From: Marinobacter alexandrii
GTDB taxonomy: Bacteria > Bacteroidota > Bacteroidia > Cytophagales > Cyclobacteriaceae
Length of the DNA: 64,000 nucleotides
Assembly (NCBI GenBank): GCA_039984955.1
Contig: JBDWTN010000001.1
Coordinates: forward strand, 37,377 to 101,376
Direction of reading: 5' to 3'
The position numbers were made by a program, and so were the translations under genes. Every line of letters starts with the position of its first letter. The first letter of the stretch is position 1. This document shows, one piece after another, positions 30,726 through 39,146 of this stretch. The notes under the pieces are model-generated. The model was not told the DNA's origin. It saw only the letters and a program-made list of their open reading frames with translations, and made no database searches.

Positions 30726-31252
30726 TTGTAGTGTTTACTAAGATGGTGCACATGTATTCGAATTTTATCAACCCTGGCTGTTACATGCTTGACATATTTG
30801 TACAATTCAGTTTCTAAGAGATAGACCTGTCCTGAGTAAGAATTGATGCCTACATCATTAGCTGTTTCTTCAGAATTTCGCTCTATTTCTCTTTGTACTT
30901 GACATTCTTCATTCATAAAATGAACAAAGCTTTGAGTATTGTACTCATCTTCAAATTTCTTGATATCCTTTAGTGTTTTCTTCACCTCTTTGTCATCACT
31001 GGTTTTGGAAATCTTTAACAATACACCGTATAGGACTGTGTCATAATGATGAATGTCATCCAAAAGCGTAAGTATTTTGCTTCGATAATCTGTATCGGTA
31101 CAAAGAAATTGAAGCCCTTCATAGGTAGAGAGCTTATCAGCTTCTAAATCCCAATCATAGGTGATTTTATCAATTTTTTCATCCAATCGCTCTTCTTGTG
31201 GGTAAGCGATATAAACAGTGAAAAGTAATATGCTTAAAAAAATGGTTTTCAT
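30722..31252 (-). CDS. Secreted or periplasmic protein of unknown function
   Basis: 176 residues from the ATG at 31252, which opens a signal peptide (MKTIFLSILLFTVYIAYPQ); the frame continues upstream to 31297 but that stretch is not signal-like. The mature part is acidic and largely helical (KKTLKDIKKFEDEY, REIERNSEETAND), with two cysteines (FLCTDTD, EECQVQ) that could form a disulfide. No family recognised. Confidence 0.65.
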   Translation of the reverse strand: MKTIFLSILLFTVYIAYPQEERLDEKIDKITYDWDLEADKLSTYEGLQFLCTDTDYRSKILTLLDDIHHYDTVLYGVLLKISKTSDDKEVKKTLKDIKKFEDEYNTQSFVHFMNEECQVQREIERNSEETANDVGINSYSGQVYLLETELYKYVKHVTARVDKIRIHVHHLSKHYN

Positions 31253-31402
31253 GTTTTTATGCTGACTATAACTAGCTTTTATCAAAATTCGAACCAACCT
31301 TGAAATTGTTATTCGCTAATATAAGTACTAGTTACTATTCGTTTTCTACGTATAAAACCTGATTTTTACCTTATAGTTTCATACAACTACATTAATAATA
31401 CG

Positions 31403-31774
31403 ATGATTAGACTCATATATTTCCTTGTTATATTTTATGGATGCACTTCTGAACGCCAAGAAGTAGTGGCTATTGTTCAATCTGAAGAGTTGCTTGAGCT
31501 TCAATCTCAAGGAATTAAAGTGGTTGATATTAGAACACTTGATGAATTCAATGCAGGTCATATTCCAGATGTTATTCATATTGACTTTTTCGCGGAGAAC
31601 TTCCTTGAAAAGATGAGCGCGCTCAATGTAGATCAAGTGGTAATTCATTGTGCTAGTGGTGGTAGAAGCGGAAAGGCTTCTAAAATTTTGCAAAAAGCGG
31701 GTTTTAAGAAAGTGTATGATTATTCCGGAGGATTTAATGAATGGAAAACAAAAGGGTTGAAAATTGACAAATAG
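31403..31774 (+). CDS. Rhodanese-like domain protein with signal peptide (possible lipoprotein)
   Basis: 123-residue single rhodanese domain. The active-site loop is CASGGRS with Cys83, preceded by VVDIRTLDEFNAGHIPDVIHID, the typical first half. The N-terminus MIRLIYFLVIFYGC is hydrophobic and ends in a cysteine, suggesting a periplasmic, perhaps lipid-anchored protein. It probably handles sulfur transfer or persulfides. The next gene starts inside its last codons. An antisense frame over this gene is open but has no protein-like features. Confidence 0.85.
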   Translation: MIRLIYFLVIFYGCTSERQEVVAIVQSEELLELQSQGIKVVDIRTLDEFNAGHIPDVIHIDFFAENFLEKMSALNVDQVVIHCASGGRSGKASKILQKAGFKKVYDYSGGFNEWKTKGLKIDK

Positions 31775-32021
31775 CAATTGTGTTTCTGGGAAAGTGCGTT
31801 TCGAGCTGAAAGAATTGGCTGAAGAGTCGTTAATTCAGCATCACATAAGAAATAATTATCAAAGAGGACAAGGGCCTTTGAATGTTTATCAATGCTTGGA
31901 TTGCGGAAATTGGCATTTCACTTCAAAAGGAGATAGCCATGAAATGTTTGAGGACCCTGAGGTAATTAGAAAAATTAATCATGAACGTAGAGGTCTAGAA
32001 TGGGAGCAAAGACTTAAATAA
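31764..32021 (+). CDS. Small zinc-ribbon-like protein
   Basis: 85 residues if started at the TTG at 31764, which overlaps the rhodanese stop by 11 bases; a GTG at 31794 is the alternative but would lose Cys6. The pattern is one early cysteine (NCVSGK), then VYQCLDCGNWHFTSKG with CxxC followed by a His, as in small proteins with a Cys-CxxC-WH type zinc ribbon common in bacteria. Function unknown. Translational coupling to the rhodanese gene is likely. Confidence 0.65.
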   Translation: MTNSNCVSGKVRFELKELAEESLIQHHIRNNYQRGQGPLNVYQCLDCGNWHFTSKGDSHEMFEDPEVIRKINHERRGLEWEQRLK

Positions 32022-32023
32022 AA

Positions 32024-32051
32024 AAACCGCTTCGTTGGGCCGAAGCGGTTT
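32024..32051. terminator. Hairpin after the zinc-ribbon gene
   Basis: A perfect 11-base inverted repeat (32024-32034 with 32041-32051) with a six-base loop, directly after the stop. In the plus direction only three T follow, within the stem; the A-run before it would be the T-run for minus-strand transcription. It probably terminates both directions, less efficiently on plus. Confidence 0.6.
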
Positions 32052-32173
32052 GGAGATCCAACGTTTTATTATGAGAAGATTAATAATTATGTCGAATCCT
32101 TACTCAAATAGAATCAATTTGCATTTATTTGGTTGCAGGAATTTACATTAACGGTTATTAAATAATTGTGAAC

Positions 32174-32737
32174 ATGACTCAAGAACAGATAATAGAAAGA
32201 TTAAGGAAAGGAAATGAAAGCTTTTCAAATAATAAATTAGCTCATGAACTTCAAAATCAAGATCGTAGGTCAGTCCTTGTCAGTGGTCAAGCCCCTTGGG
32301 CAATTATATTGAGTTGCGCAGATAGTCGTGTAGTTCCAGAATTGGCTTTCGATACCGGTCTTGGAGAGCTTTTTGTGTTGAGAGTGGCAGGAAATATAGC
32401 AAATACAGATACTATAGCAAGTATTGAATATGCCGTGGCGCATTTGGATACTCAAGTAATTGTTGTGCTAGGGCATGAAAGCTGTGGTGCGGTTGGTGCT
32501 GCATTATCCGGAGGAGACAATGGCTATAACCTAAATCATCTATTGGCACAAATAGAGCCCGCAAAGGCTCAAGCAGAAAATTCTGATGTTAACACGGTTG
32601 TTAAAAAGAATGCAGAGCTGTCTGCTAACGATTTATATGATCGGTCTAAAATTTTAAGGAATTCTGTAGAAGCAGGAAACTTGAAGATTGTCTCTGCTTT
32701 TTATAACCTCGGCAGTGGTAAAGTTGATTTTTTATAG
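32174..32737 (+). CDS. Beta-class carbonic anhydrase
   Basis: 187 residues from the ATG at 32174 (an upstream GTG at 32168 is possible). Interconverts CO2 and bicarbonate. Zinc ligands Cys48, His101 and Cys104 with the Asp50-Arg52 dyad are visible in LSCADSR and LGHESCGAV. No signal peptide, so cytoplasmic, probably supplying bicarbonate to carboxylases such as the biotin carboxylase encoded in this window. It is a single gene. Confidence 0.95.
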   Translation: MTQEQIIERLRKGNESFSNNKLAHELQNQDRRSVLVSGQAPWAIILSCADSRVVPELAFDTGLGELFVLRVAGNIANTDTIASIEYAVAHLDTQVIVVLGHESCGAVGAALSGGDNGYNLNHLLAQIEPAKAQAENSDVNTVVKKNAELSANDLYDRSKILRNSVEAGNLKIVSAFYNLGSGKVDFL

Positions 32738-32776
32738 AGAATGTAAGTTTTGATTGAAACCTATGAACAAACTCTT

Positions 32777-33646
32777 CTAATTCTCATTTGAATCACGTAT
32801 CATAAAGTTGATTCGCTGCATATCCCCAGATAATTCATTGATATGGGTATGTTCGATATCAATTTTTTCTTTTTCCTGAAAACTCTTAGCTATTTCTTTT
32901 TCCACTAGCTTGAAAGCATCAATAGCCTTGGAAAACTGTTTAACTAGAGCTGTTGTGTGATACAGTTTCTGGTAAAATTCTGTAAGCATTCGATTGTGCC
33001 TAGTGTAATATTCTAAAGGTGGGGTTGAGTTATTAATGCTTGATAAAAGAGCTTCGAAATCCGCCATTGAACGTTTATCTATATCTTCCAATTGTGGTAA
33101 ATAGTGGAAATGAATATATTCCTTTAGTACTGAAAGTGATAAGAGTAATTCCTTTTCTGATGAAAGCACATGGGCCTGTATTTTCCTTTTTTTTGTTGGA
33201 TTGAGTCCATTTACATTGCTTGGAAGTATGCCGCTGACGACACCCCCTAAGCCAAATATCCCACTAATGGTTTCTGTAGTACCCTTTAAGGCACGATAAA
33301 CATTGAACCCATTTGGAATGAGTAAGTAATATTCTTGAATATAATTGTCTACATATTTAGTGTGAACAAGAATGCTGTCTGGAACTTTGATTGATTCTTC
33401 ATAAGCGTTAATAGAATTGATTATCATGGAAACACGCAAAGAATCTGAAGTTTGGAGAGAGCTTTCTAGGTTTTTGGATTCTAAGTTTAGATCAGCAATG
33501 TTTACGGTCAGTTCTCGATATTGCCTGGGGTAATTGGCGATGGCTTCAAAGTAATTATGAGACATTTTTAGCTGGCTTTTGCTAAGTGGCGCACATGAGG
33601 CAATGATTAGAAGACCAATTAGAAGGATTCCAGTGCTCAATTTCAT
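32777..33646 (-). CDS. Lipoprotein of unknown function
   Basis: 289 residues. The signal peptide ends at a good lipobox (LLIIASC, Cys18). The mature part is mostly helical, with a Gly-rich hydrophobic segment near residues 122-145 (GTTETISGIFGLGGVVSGILP) between helical regions, and a C-terminal coiled-coil-like stretch (KLVEKEIAKSFQEKEKIDI). No family recognised. The helix-hydrophobic-helix pattern recalls some pore-forming or membrane-inserting proteins, but that is speculation. Confidence 0.65.
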   Translation of the reverse strand: MKLSTGILLIGLLIIASCAPLSKSQLKMSHNYFEAIANYPRQYRELTVNIADLNLESKNLESSLQTSDSLRVSMIINSINAYEESIKVPDSILVHTKYVDNYIQEYYLLIPNGFNVYRALKGTTETISGIFGLGGVVSGILPSNVNGLNPTKKRKIQAHVLSSEKELLLSLSVLKEYIHFHYLPQLEDIDKRSMADFEALLSSINNSTPPLEYYTRHNRMLTEFYQKLYHTTALVKQFSKAIDAFKLVEKEIAKSFQEKEKIDIEHTHINELSGDMQRINFMIRDSNEN

Positions 33647-33715
33647 GACTTAAATCTCATAAGTATTAAGTTAATAATGATATTATCACAGCCTTTTATA
33701 AATAAAAGTCAAAGT

Positions 33716-33723
33716 TATATTTG
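33716..33723 (+). promoter_or_regulatory. Candidate -7 box (TATATTTG) of the M20 gene
   Basis: Exact TAnnTTTG match seven bases before the ATG, in the 84-base divergent gap with the lipoprotein gene. The distance implies a very short or missing leader. Confidence 0.35.
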
Positions 33724-33730
33724 AAACTTC

Positions 33731-34864
33731 ATGGATAAAGTACTCAAAGAATTAGTTGGCTTTAGAAAAGAACTCCACCAATATCCTGAGGTTTCACAAA
33801 ATGAAACACAAACTCAAAAAAGGATCATTCAATTTTTAAGTAACCAAGAGATACAGGCTAGAAAAATAGGCAAAACTGGAGTGTATGTTTTGTTTGATTC
33901 AGGAATCGATGGAAAGATGATAATGCTTCGTTCAGATCATGATGCATTGCCGATCCAAGAGATAAATAATTTTGAACATAAATCAACAATCGAGGGAGTT
34001 TCACACAAGTGTGGACATGATGGGCATACGGCGATTATGTGTGGAGTAGCAAAGCATTTTCGAGAGAATCCAATAGACCGTGGTAGGCTGTTGCTTCTGT
34101 TTCAGCCAGCAGAAGAAAATGGCGAAGGAGCTAAAGCAGTATTAAATGATCCAAATTTTGATTTTAGGCCAGATTTAGTTTTTGCTTTTCATAACCTACC
34201 TGGATATCCACTTCGGAGAGTCGTTGTAAAAGAAGGAAGCTTTAATGCTGCAGTAAAAAGTATCATTATTGAATTGAATGGAAAAACTGCTCATGCAGCT
34301 GAACCAGAGATGGGAACTAATCCTGCCAAAACTATATCAGAACTCATAACCATGTTTGATGAAGAGAATCAGCCAGATATAGATAGGGATGATTTCGCTT
34401 TAACCACCCCCGTTCATGTTCAACTGGGAGAGATTTCTTATGGTGTATCCGCGGGACACGCACAAGTACATTATACCATAAGAACTTGGAGTAGTGAGAT
34501 GATGTATGAATTGATGGATCGTTTGGTGAATCGAATTGATCAGATTTGCGAGTCAAATAATATCAAAAACACAATTCACTGGACAGAAGCTTTTGAAGCG
34601 AGTAAAAACGATGCTAATGCTGTCCAGTTGATCAAATCAGCAGCGATTGAGAATAGCCTGGCTTTGGACGAAAGAGATCGTCCATTTAAATGGGGAGAAG
34701 ACTTTGGACTGTTTACGCAACGTTTTACAGGTGCAATGTTTGGTATTGGGTCTGGAGAAGAATGTCCTGCACTGCATAATCCCGATTACGACTTTCCTGA
34801 TGGAATCATTGAAACGGGAATATCAATGTTTGTGACAATAGTTAAAAAAGCAATTGATATCTAG
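33731..34864 (+). CDS. M20-family amidohydrolase / aminoacylase
   Basis: 377-residue binuclear metal hydrolase of the M20D (hippurate hydrolase, IAA-amino acid hydrolase) type. N-terminal LVGFRKELHQYPEVSQNE, then SDHDALPI, the metal-binding KCGHDGHTA, the catalytic QPAEENGEGAK and a late LHNPDYDFPD are all in the expected order, with the dimerisation domain between about residues 180 and 290. It has no signal peptide and acts in the cytosol on N-acylated amino acids or related amides; the exact substrate is unknown. Confidence 0.92.
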   Translation: MDKVLKELVGFRKELHQYPEVSQNETQTQKRIIQFLSNQEIQARKIGKTGVYVLFDSGIDGKMIMLRSDHDALPIQEINNFEHKSTIEGVSHKCGHDGHTAIMCGVAKHFRENPIDRGRLLLLFQPAEENGEGAKAVLNDPNFDFRPDLVFAFHNLPGYPLRRVVVKEGSFNAAVKSIIIELNGKTAHAAEPEMGTNPAKTISELITMFDEENQPDIDRDDFALTTPVHVQLGEISYGVSAGHAQVHYTIRTWSSEMMYELMDRLVNRIDQICESNNIKNTIHWTEAFEASKNDANAVQLIKSAAIENSLALDERDRPFKWGEDFGLFTQRFTGAMFGIGSGEECPALHNPDYDFPDGIIETGISMFVTIVKKAIDI

Positions 34865-34922
34865 ATAATTTCAATTAAAATTATAATGAAAATCGAGTAT
34901 TTCGAATTAGAAAGATAGTTCC

Positions 34923-34930
34923 TACTTTTG
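34923..34930 (+). promoter_or_regulatory. Candidate -7 box (TACTTTTG) of the EF-hand gene
   Basis: Exact TAnnTTTG match ending 18 bases before the ATG at 34949. No clear -33 TTG. Confidence 0.4.
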
Positions 34931-34948
34931 CCGCCAAACCTAATTACC

Positions 34949-35530
34949 ATGTCCGCAGATTTTCAAAGCAAGAAGCTTGGATACTTCTTCAGAATTTTAG
35001 ATTTAAATAGTAATGGCAGCCTTCAAATGGACGATTTCTCTGAAATGGTTGAGAAGGTTCGCTTAAGGCTGGATTATGAGCCAAATAGTAAAGAACATCA
35101 GCGAATCACCAATAAGGCGGTAAAGCTTTTCAATTCCTTGGTGAAGGACATTAAACCATTCTCATTTAATCAAGTGACAGAAGGAGAGTGGGTTGAGTTT
35201 TTTATGAAGGAAGTCATTTTATCCAATGACGAGGATGCTCTGGATGAGTATAAAGAATTGATCTTCAACTTCATGTTTGACTTTTTTGATCAAAATCGAG
35301 ATGGTTTTATTTCGAAGAAAGAATATGAAGATTTCTATGACATTTTTGGGATAGATAGAAACTACAGCGATAAGGCATTCAGCCTTCTGGATAAGACTCA
35401 GAGCTACAAGCTTTCTCGTTATGACCTGATGACAGCAGTAGAAGAATTTTTAGCTTCCGATGATCCAACACTACATGGCAACTGGATTTTTGGAAATTGG
35501 GATTCAGAACCTCATGTAGTAGATATTTAA
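34949..35530 (+). CDS. EF-hand calcium-binding protein (calexcitin-like)
   Basis: 193 residues from the ATG at 34949; the frame opens 21 bases earlier from a TTG lying in the promoter region. No signal peptide. Two good EF-hand loops are visible: residues 18-29 (DLNSNGSLQMDD) and 114-125 (DQNRDGFISKKE); a third at 148-159 (DKTQSYKLSRYD) is degenerate. Spacing and length resemble calexcitin or sarcoplasmic calcium-binding proteins, which have also been found in bacteria. It may buffer or sense Ca2+ in the cytosol. Its stop overlaps the hutU stop by four bases. Confidence 0.85.
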   Translation: MSADFQSKKLGYFFRILDLNSNGSLQMDDFSEMVEKVRLRLDYEPNSKEHQRITNKAVKLFNSLVKDIKPFSFNQVTEGEWVEFFMKEVILSNDEDALDEYKELIFNFMFDFFDQNRDGFISKKEYEDFYDIFGIDRNYSDKAFSLLDKTQSYKLSRYDLMTAVEEFLASDDPTLHGNWIFGNWDSEPHVVDI

Positions 35531-37527
35531 GTTAGCGCGTCAAGAATTGTTTCATCCACCAAATTAGGTAAGGTCACTTTTAACTCAGGCGTACGAGCCA
35601 TCTCTCGCTTTATAGCAAAGAGAGCTTCATTATTTCTAGCCCAGCTTCGTCGGGAGATGCCATTGTTTACATCAAAGAAAAGCATGTTCTTAAGTCTTCT
35701 ATCCGCTTCTTGAGATCCATCTAGTAGCATACCAAATCCACCATTCATCACTTCTCCCCAGCCAACACCGCCACCATTGTGAATGGACACCCATGTGGCT
35801 CCTCTAAAGCTATCACCAATGACATTTTGTATTGCCATGTCTGCAGTGAACTTGCTTCCATCGTATATGTTGCTAGTTTCACGATAGGGAGAGTCCGTTC
35901 CACTTACATCATGATGATCTCTGCCCAAAACAATGGGAGCTGAGATATCGCCAGACTTGATTGCTTGATTAAATGCTTCTGCAATCTTTGCTCGTCCTTC
36001 AGCATCAGCGTAAAGAATACGAGCTTGGGAACCAACAACAAGATTGTTTTTTTCAGCTTCTTCAATCCAGCAGATGTTGTCCTGCATTTGCTGCTGAATT
36101 TCTGGAGGTGATTGAGTCTTCACCTCTCGCATTACTTTGAGTGCTAGCTGATCAGATTTTCTTAAATCTTCAGACTCTCCAGATGTACAAACCCATCTAA
36201 AAGGACCGAATCCATAATCAAAGCACATAGGTCCAAGGATATCCTGAACGTATGACGGATATCTAAAATCAATGCCATTTTCATGCATGACATCAGCGCC
36301 AGCGCGCGATGATTCTAATAAGAATGCATTTCCATAATCAAAAAAGTATGTACCCCTTTCTACATGCTTATTGACTATCGCGGCATGTCTTCTTAAAGAT
36401 TCCTGAACATGCTTTTTAAACTCCTCAGGGTTGTTTCTGATTAAGCTATTCGATTCTTCAAAGGATAACCCTACAGGATAATATCCACCTGACCATGGAT
36501 TGTGGAGAGATGTTTGATCTGAGCCTAGTTCTATTAGGATTTCATCTTTATAAAATTTTTCCCATACATCTACGATGTTTCCGACAAACGCAATAGAGAC
36601 CACTTCACTATTGGTTTTTGCATGAGAAACCCTCTTTACAAGGGTTTCCAGATCTTCAATTATTTCATCTACCCAGCCTTGTTCATGACGTTTGTGTGCA
36701 GCATTGGAGTTCACTTCTGCACATACAGTAATGCAACCTGCGATATTGCCAGCTTTAGGCTGAGCTCCACTCATACCTCCTAAACCCGCTGTTAAGAAAA
36801 TTTTTCCGGCCGGAGACACATGGGCTCCAAGTTTTTTTCTGAATGCATTCATTACAGTGATGGTGGTGCCGTGGACAATACCCTGCGGTCCAATGTACAT
36901 ATATGATCCTGCTGTCATCTGTCCATATTGGGTAACGCCAAGCGCATTAAATTTCTCCCAATCATCTGGCTGAGAATAGTTGGGAATCATCATGCCATTG
37001 GTGACAACAACCCGAGGTGCTTCTTTATCGGAAGGAAACAACCCCATTGGATGGCCTGAGTATATATGGAGTGTCTGCTTATCTGACATAGTCGCCAGAT
37101 ACTTCATTGTGAGAAGATATTGAGCCCAATTTTGAAACACGGCACCATTTCCTCCGTAGGTGATCAGTTCTTCGGGATGCTGAGCGACTTCAGGATCGAG
37201 ATTGTTCTGTATCATCAGCATAATGGCTGCTGCTTGTTGAGATTTTGCAGGGTAATCCGAAATAGCGCGAGCTTTCATCTCATATTCGGGCATAAATCGA
37301 TACATATAGATTCTGCCATACTCGTTGAGTTCTTCTAGAAATTCTGTAGCTAACTCACCATGCCATTCTGAGATGAAATAGCGTAAAGCATTTTTTATTG
37401 CGAGCCTTTTTTCATCTGTACTCAAAATATTTTTTCTTTTTGGTGCGCGATTCACATCAGTTTTCAATGCTTTTTTAGCAGGTAGGGTAGATGGTATCCC
37501 TTGAAGGATTTGCTCTTTAAATGTCAT
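35527..37527 (-). CDS. hutU: Urocanate hydratase, long form
   Basis: Second step of histidine breakdown: urocanate to imidazolonepropionate, with tightly bound NAD+. 666 residues, about 110 longer than the classical enzyme, as in many Bacteroidota. The NAD-binding LTAGLGGMSGAQPKAG (around residue 255), SGHPMGLFPS, and the late GRDHHDVSGTDSPYRET and HNGGGVGWGEV active-site segments are complete. The gene follows hutH by 11 bases and is last in the operon. Confidence 0.95.
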   Translation of the reverse strand: MTFKEQILQGIPSTLPAKKALKTDVNRAPKRKNILSTDEKRLAIKNALRYFISEWHGELATEFLEELNEYGRIYMYRFMPEYEMKARAISDYPAKSQQAAAIMLMIQNNLDPEVAQHPEELITYGGNGAVFQNWAQYLLTMKYLATMSDKQTLHIYSGHPMGLFPSDKEAPRVVVTNGMMIPNYSQPDDWEKFNALGVTQYGQMTAGSYMYIGPQGIVHGTTITVMNAFRKKLGAHVSPAGKIFLTAGLGGMSGAQPKAGNIAGCITVCAEVNSNAAHKRHEQGWVDEIIEDLETLVKRVSHAKTNSEVVSIAFVGNIVDVWEKFYKDEILIELGSDQTSLHNPWSGGYYPVGLSFEESNSLIRNNPEEFKKHVQESLRRHAAIVNKHVERGTYFFDYGNAFLLESSRAGADVMHENGIDFRYPSYVQDILGPMCFDYGFGPFRWVCTSGESEDLRKSDQLALKVMREVKTQSPPEIQQQMQDNICWIEEAEKNNLVVGSQARILYADAEGRAKIAEAFNQAIKSGDISAPIVLGRDHHDVSGTDSPYRETSNIYDGSKFTADMAIQNVIGDSFRGATWVSIHNGGGVGWGEVMNGGFGMLLDGSQEADRRLKNMLFFDVNNGISRRSWARNNEALFAIKREMARTPELKVTLPNLVDETILDALT

Positions 37528-37538
37528 CGGTATTCCTA

Positions 37539-39104
37539 TTAATATTCATCAAACTCTGTACTGAACTCGTTCTCTAGCTTTGCTACTTGATTAGCGACAT
37601 GGATCAATTCATTACTTTTGATCATTTCAATTGCAATTTCCATGGTCTCATTCATAACCCCATCTTTTGTAATGTGATCAATTTTGGAACGGACATGATT
37701 ATGAATGGCTTCCATGGTTTTGCTTGATTTTAATGGTCGATGGAAGTCTACAGCTTGGGCCGCACAAAACAATTCCACACCAATTATTTTTTGAACATTT
37801 TCAATAACTCTCAGTGCTTTTCGACCTCCAATGGATCCCATACTAACATGATCTTCTTGACCTAACGAGGTGGGTATGCTGTCTGCACTAGCAGGGAAGC
37901 ACAAGCCTTTATTTTCACTAACTAAAGCCGCTGTTGTATACTGAGGAATCATGAATCCTGAATTAGTTCCTGTTTCTTTGAGTAAGAGTTTGGGAACTCC
38001 AGGAGTGTCGCCTTCAAGTGATAAATAGATCCTTCGATCCGAAATATTACCAACCTCCGCAGCAGCTAGACAAGCATAATCTAAGGGTAATGCCATCGGT
38101 TGACCGTGGAAATTCCCTCCGCTTATTGTATGATTTTCACTAAACACCACAGGGTTATCAGTAACTGAGTTGATTTCAACTTCCAACATTTCTTTTATAT
38201 GTAGCCATGCATTTCTAGATGCGCCATGCACTTGTGGTATACATCTTAGAGAGTATGGATCTTGAACTCTTGCACAGTTAGCATGAGAGTGAACCACTTC
38301 TGACCCTTCCAATAAATGATTGATATGTGCTGCTACATATTTATTGCCTTTGTATGCTCTTAGTTCATGTAACTCTGGAGAAAGAGGTCTTACTGATGCA
38401 AGCAATCCTTCTATCATCATTGCTCCTGTGATGTCTGCATGTGTCAAAACATTTTGCAGTTTTTCAACAATGGAAACCCCATGAGCCGCAATAAACTGAG
38501 TTCCATTGATCAGTCCTAATCCTTCTTTTGCCCTTAAATCAATGGGTTTAAGATCATACTTGGTAAGTATTTGATCTGTTGGAACAAATGAATTATTGAT
38601 TTTTACTTTGCCTAGACCTATTAAGGGAAGAAATAAGTGGGAGAGAGGGGCAAGATCCCCTGAAGCCCCTACTGAACCTTGTTCAGGAACCAAAGGGATA
38701 ATGTTTTCATCAATGTGCCAGATGATTCGATCGATTGTAGATTCCTGCACTCCTGAATACCCTTTGGCAAGTGCATGTACCTTCAAAATCATCATCAACT
38801 TGGATAATTCATCTGATATAGGATCTCCAAGACCAACCGCATGACTCATGAGTAAGTTTTTCTGAAGTGTATTTGTCTCTTCTTTGGATATCTGTGTTGT
38901 GCATAATGGTCCAAAACCAGTGTTTATGCCATAAACAGCTTCATCACCTTCTGCAATGGTTTTCACGGCTTGAGCACTTTTTTGAATAGCTTCCCGGGTT
39001 TTCGCGGATAGTAAACCTTTGGTGAGACCCCTTGCAATAGATAATGATATTCCAGCTGTCAAGTGATCCTCTCCGTAATGAAAAATTGAAGGTGTAGTAG
39101 CCAT
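37539..39104 (-). CDS. hutH: Histidine ammonia-lyase
   Basis: Removes ammonia from histidine to give urocanate. 521 residues. The Ala147-Ser148-Gly149 triad in GSVGASGDLAPLSH forms the MIO prosthetic group; YGINTGFG near residue 58 and GNFHGQP further on are family hallmarks. It sits between the HDAC-family gene and hutU in one operon. hutI and the formiminoglutamate genes are not in this window, so the pathway continues elsewhere. Confidence 0.95.
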   Translation of the reverse strand: MATTPSIFHYGEDHLTAGISLSIARGLTKGLLSAKTREAIQKSAQAVKTIAEGDEAVYGINTGFGPLCTTQISKEETNTLQKNLLMSHAVGLGDPISDELSKLMMILKVHALAKGYSGVQESTIDRIIWHIDENIIPLVPEQGSVGASGDLAPLSHLFLPLIGLGKVKINNSFVPTDQILTKYDLKPIDLRAKEGLGLINGTQFIAAHGVSIVEKLQNVLTHADITGAMMIEGLLASVRPLSPELHELRAYKGNKYVAAHINHLLEGSEVVHSHANCARVQDPYSLRCIPQVHGASRNAWLHIKEMLEVEINSVTDNPVVFSENHTISGGNFHGQPMALPLDYACLAAAEVGNISDRRIYLSLEGDTPGVPKLLLKETGTNSGFMIPQYTTAALVSENKGLCFPASADSIPTSLGQEDHVSMGSIGGRKALRVIENVQKIIGVELFCAAQAVDFHRPLKSSKTMEAIHNHVRSKIDHITKDGVMNETMEIAIEMIKSNELIHVANQVAKLENEFSTEFDEY

Positions 39105-39146
39105 AATATAAAGTTGTTATAGCAACAAAGTTAAAAGAGTTAAGCT

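Noticed and set aside
31379..31777. 132-codon open frame on the minus strand
   Set aside because: It lies exactly antisense to the rhodanese gene, has no recognisable domain and an odd composition; the plus-strand gene has its active site intact.
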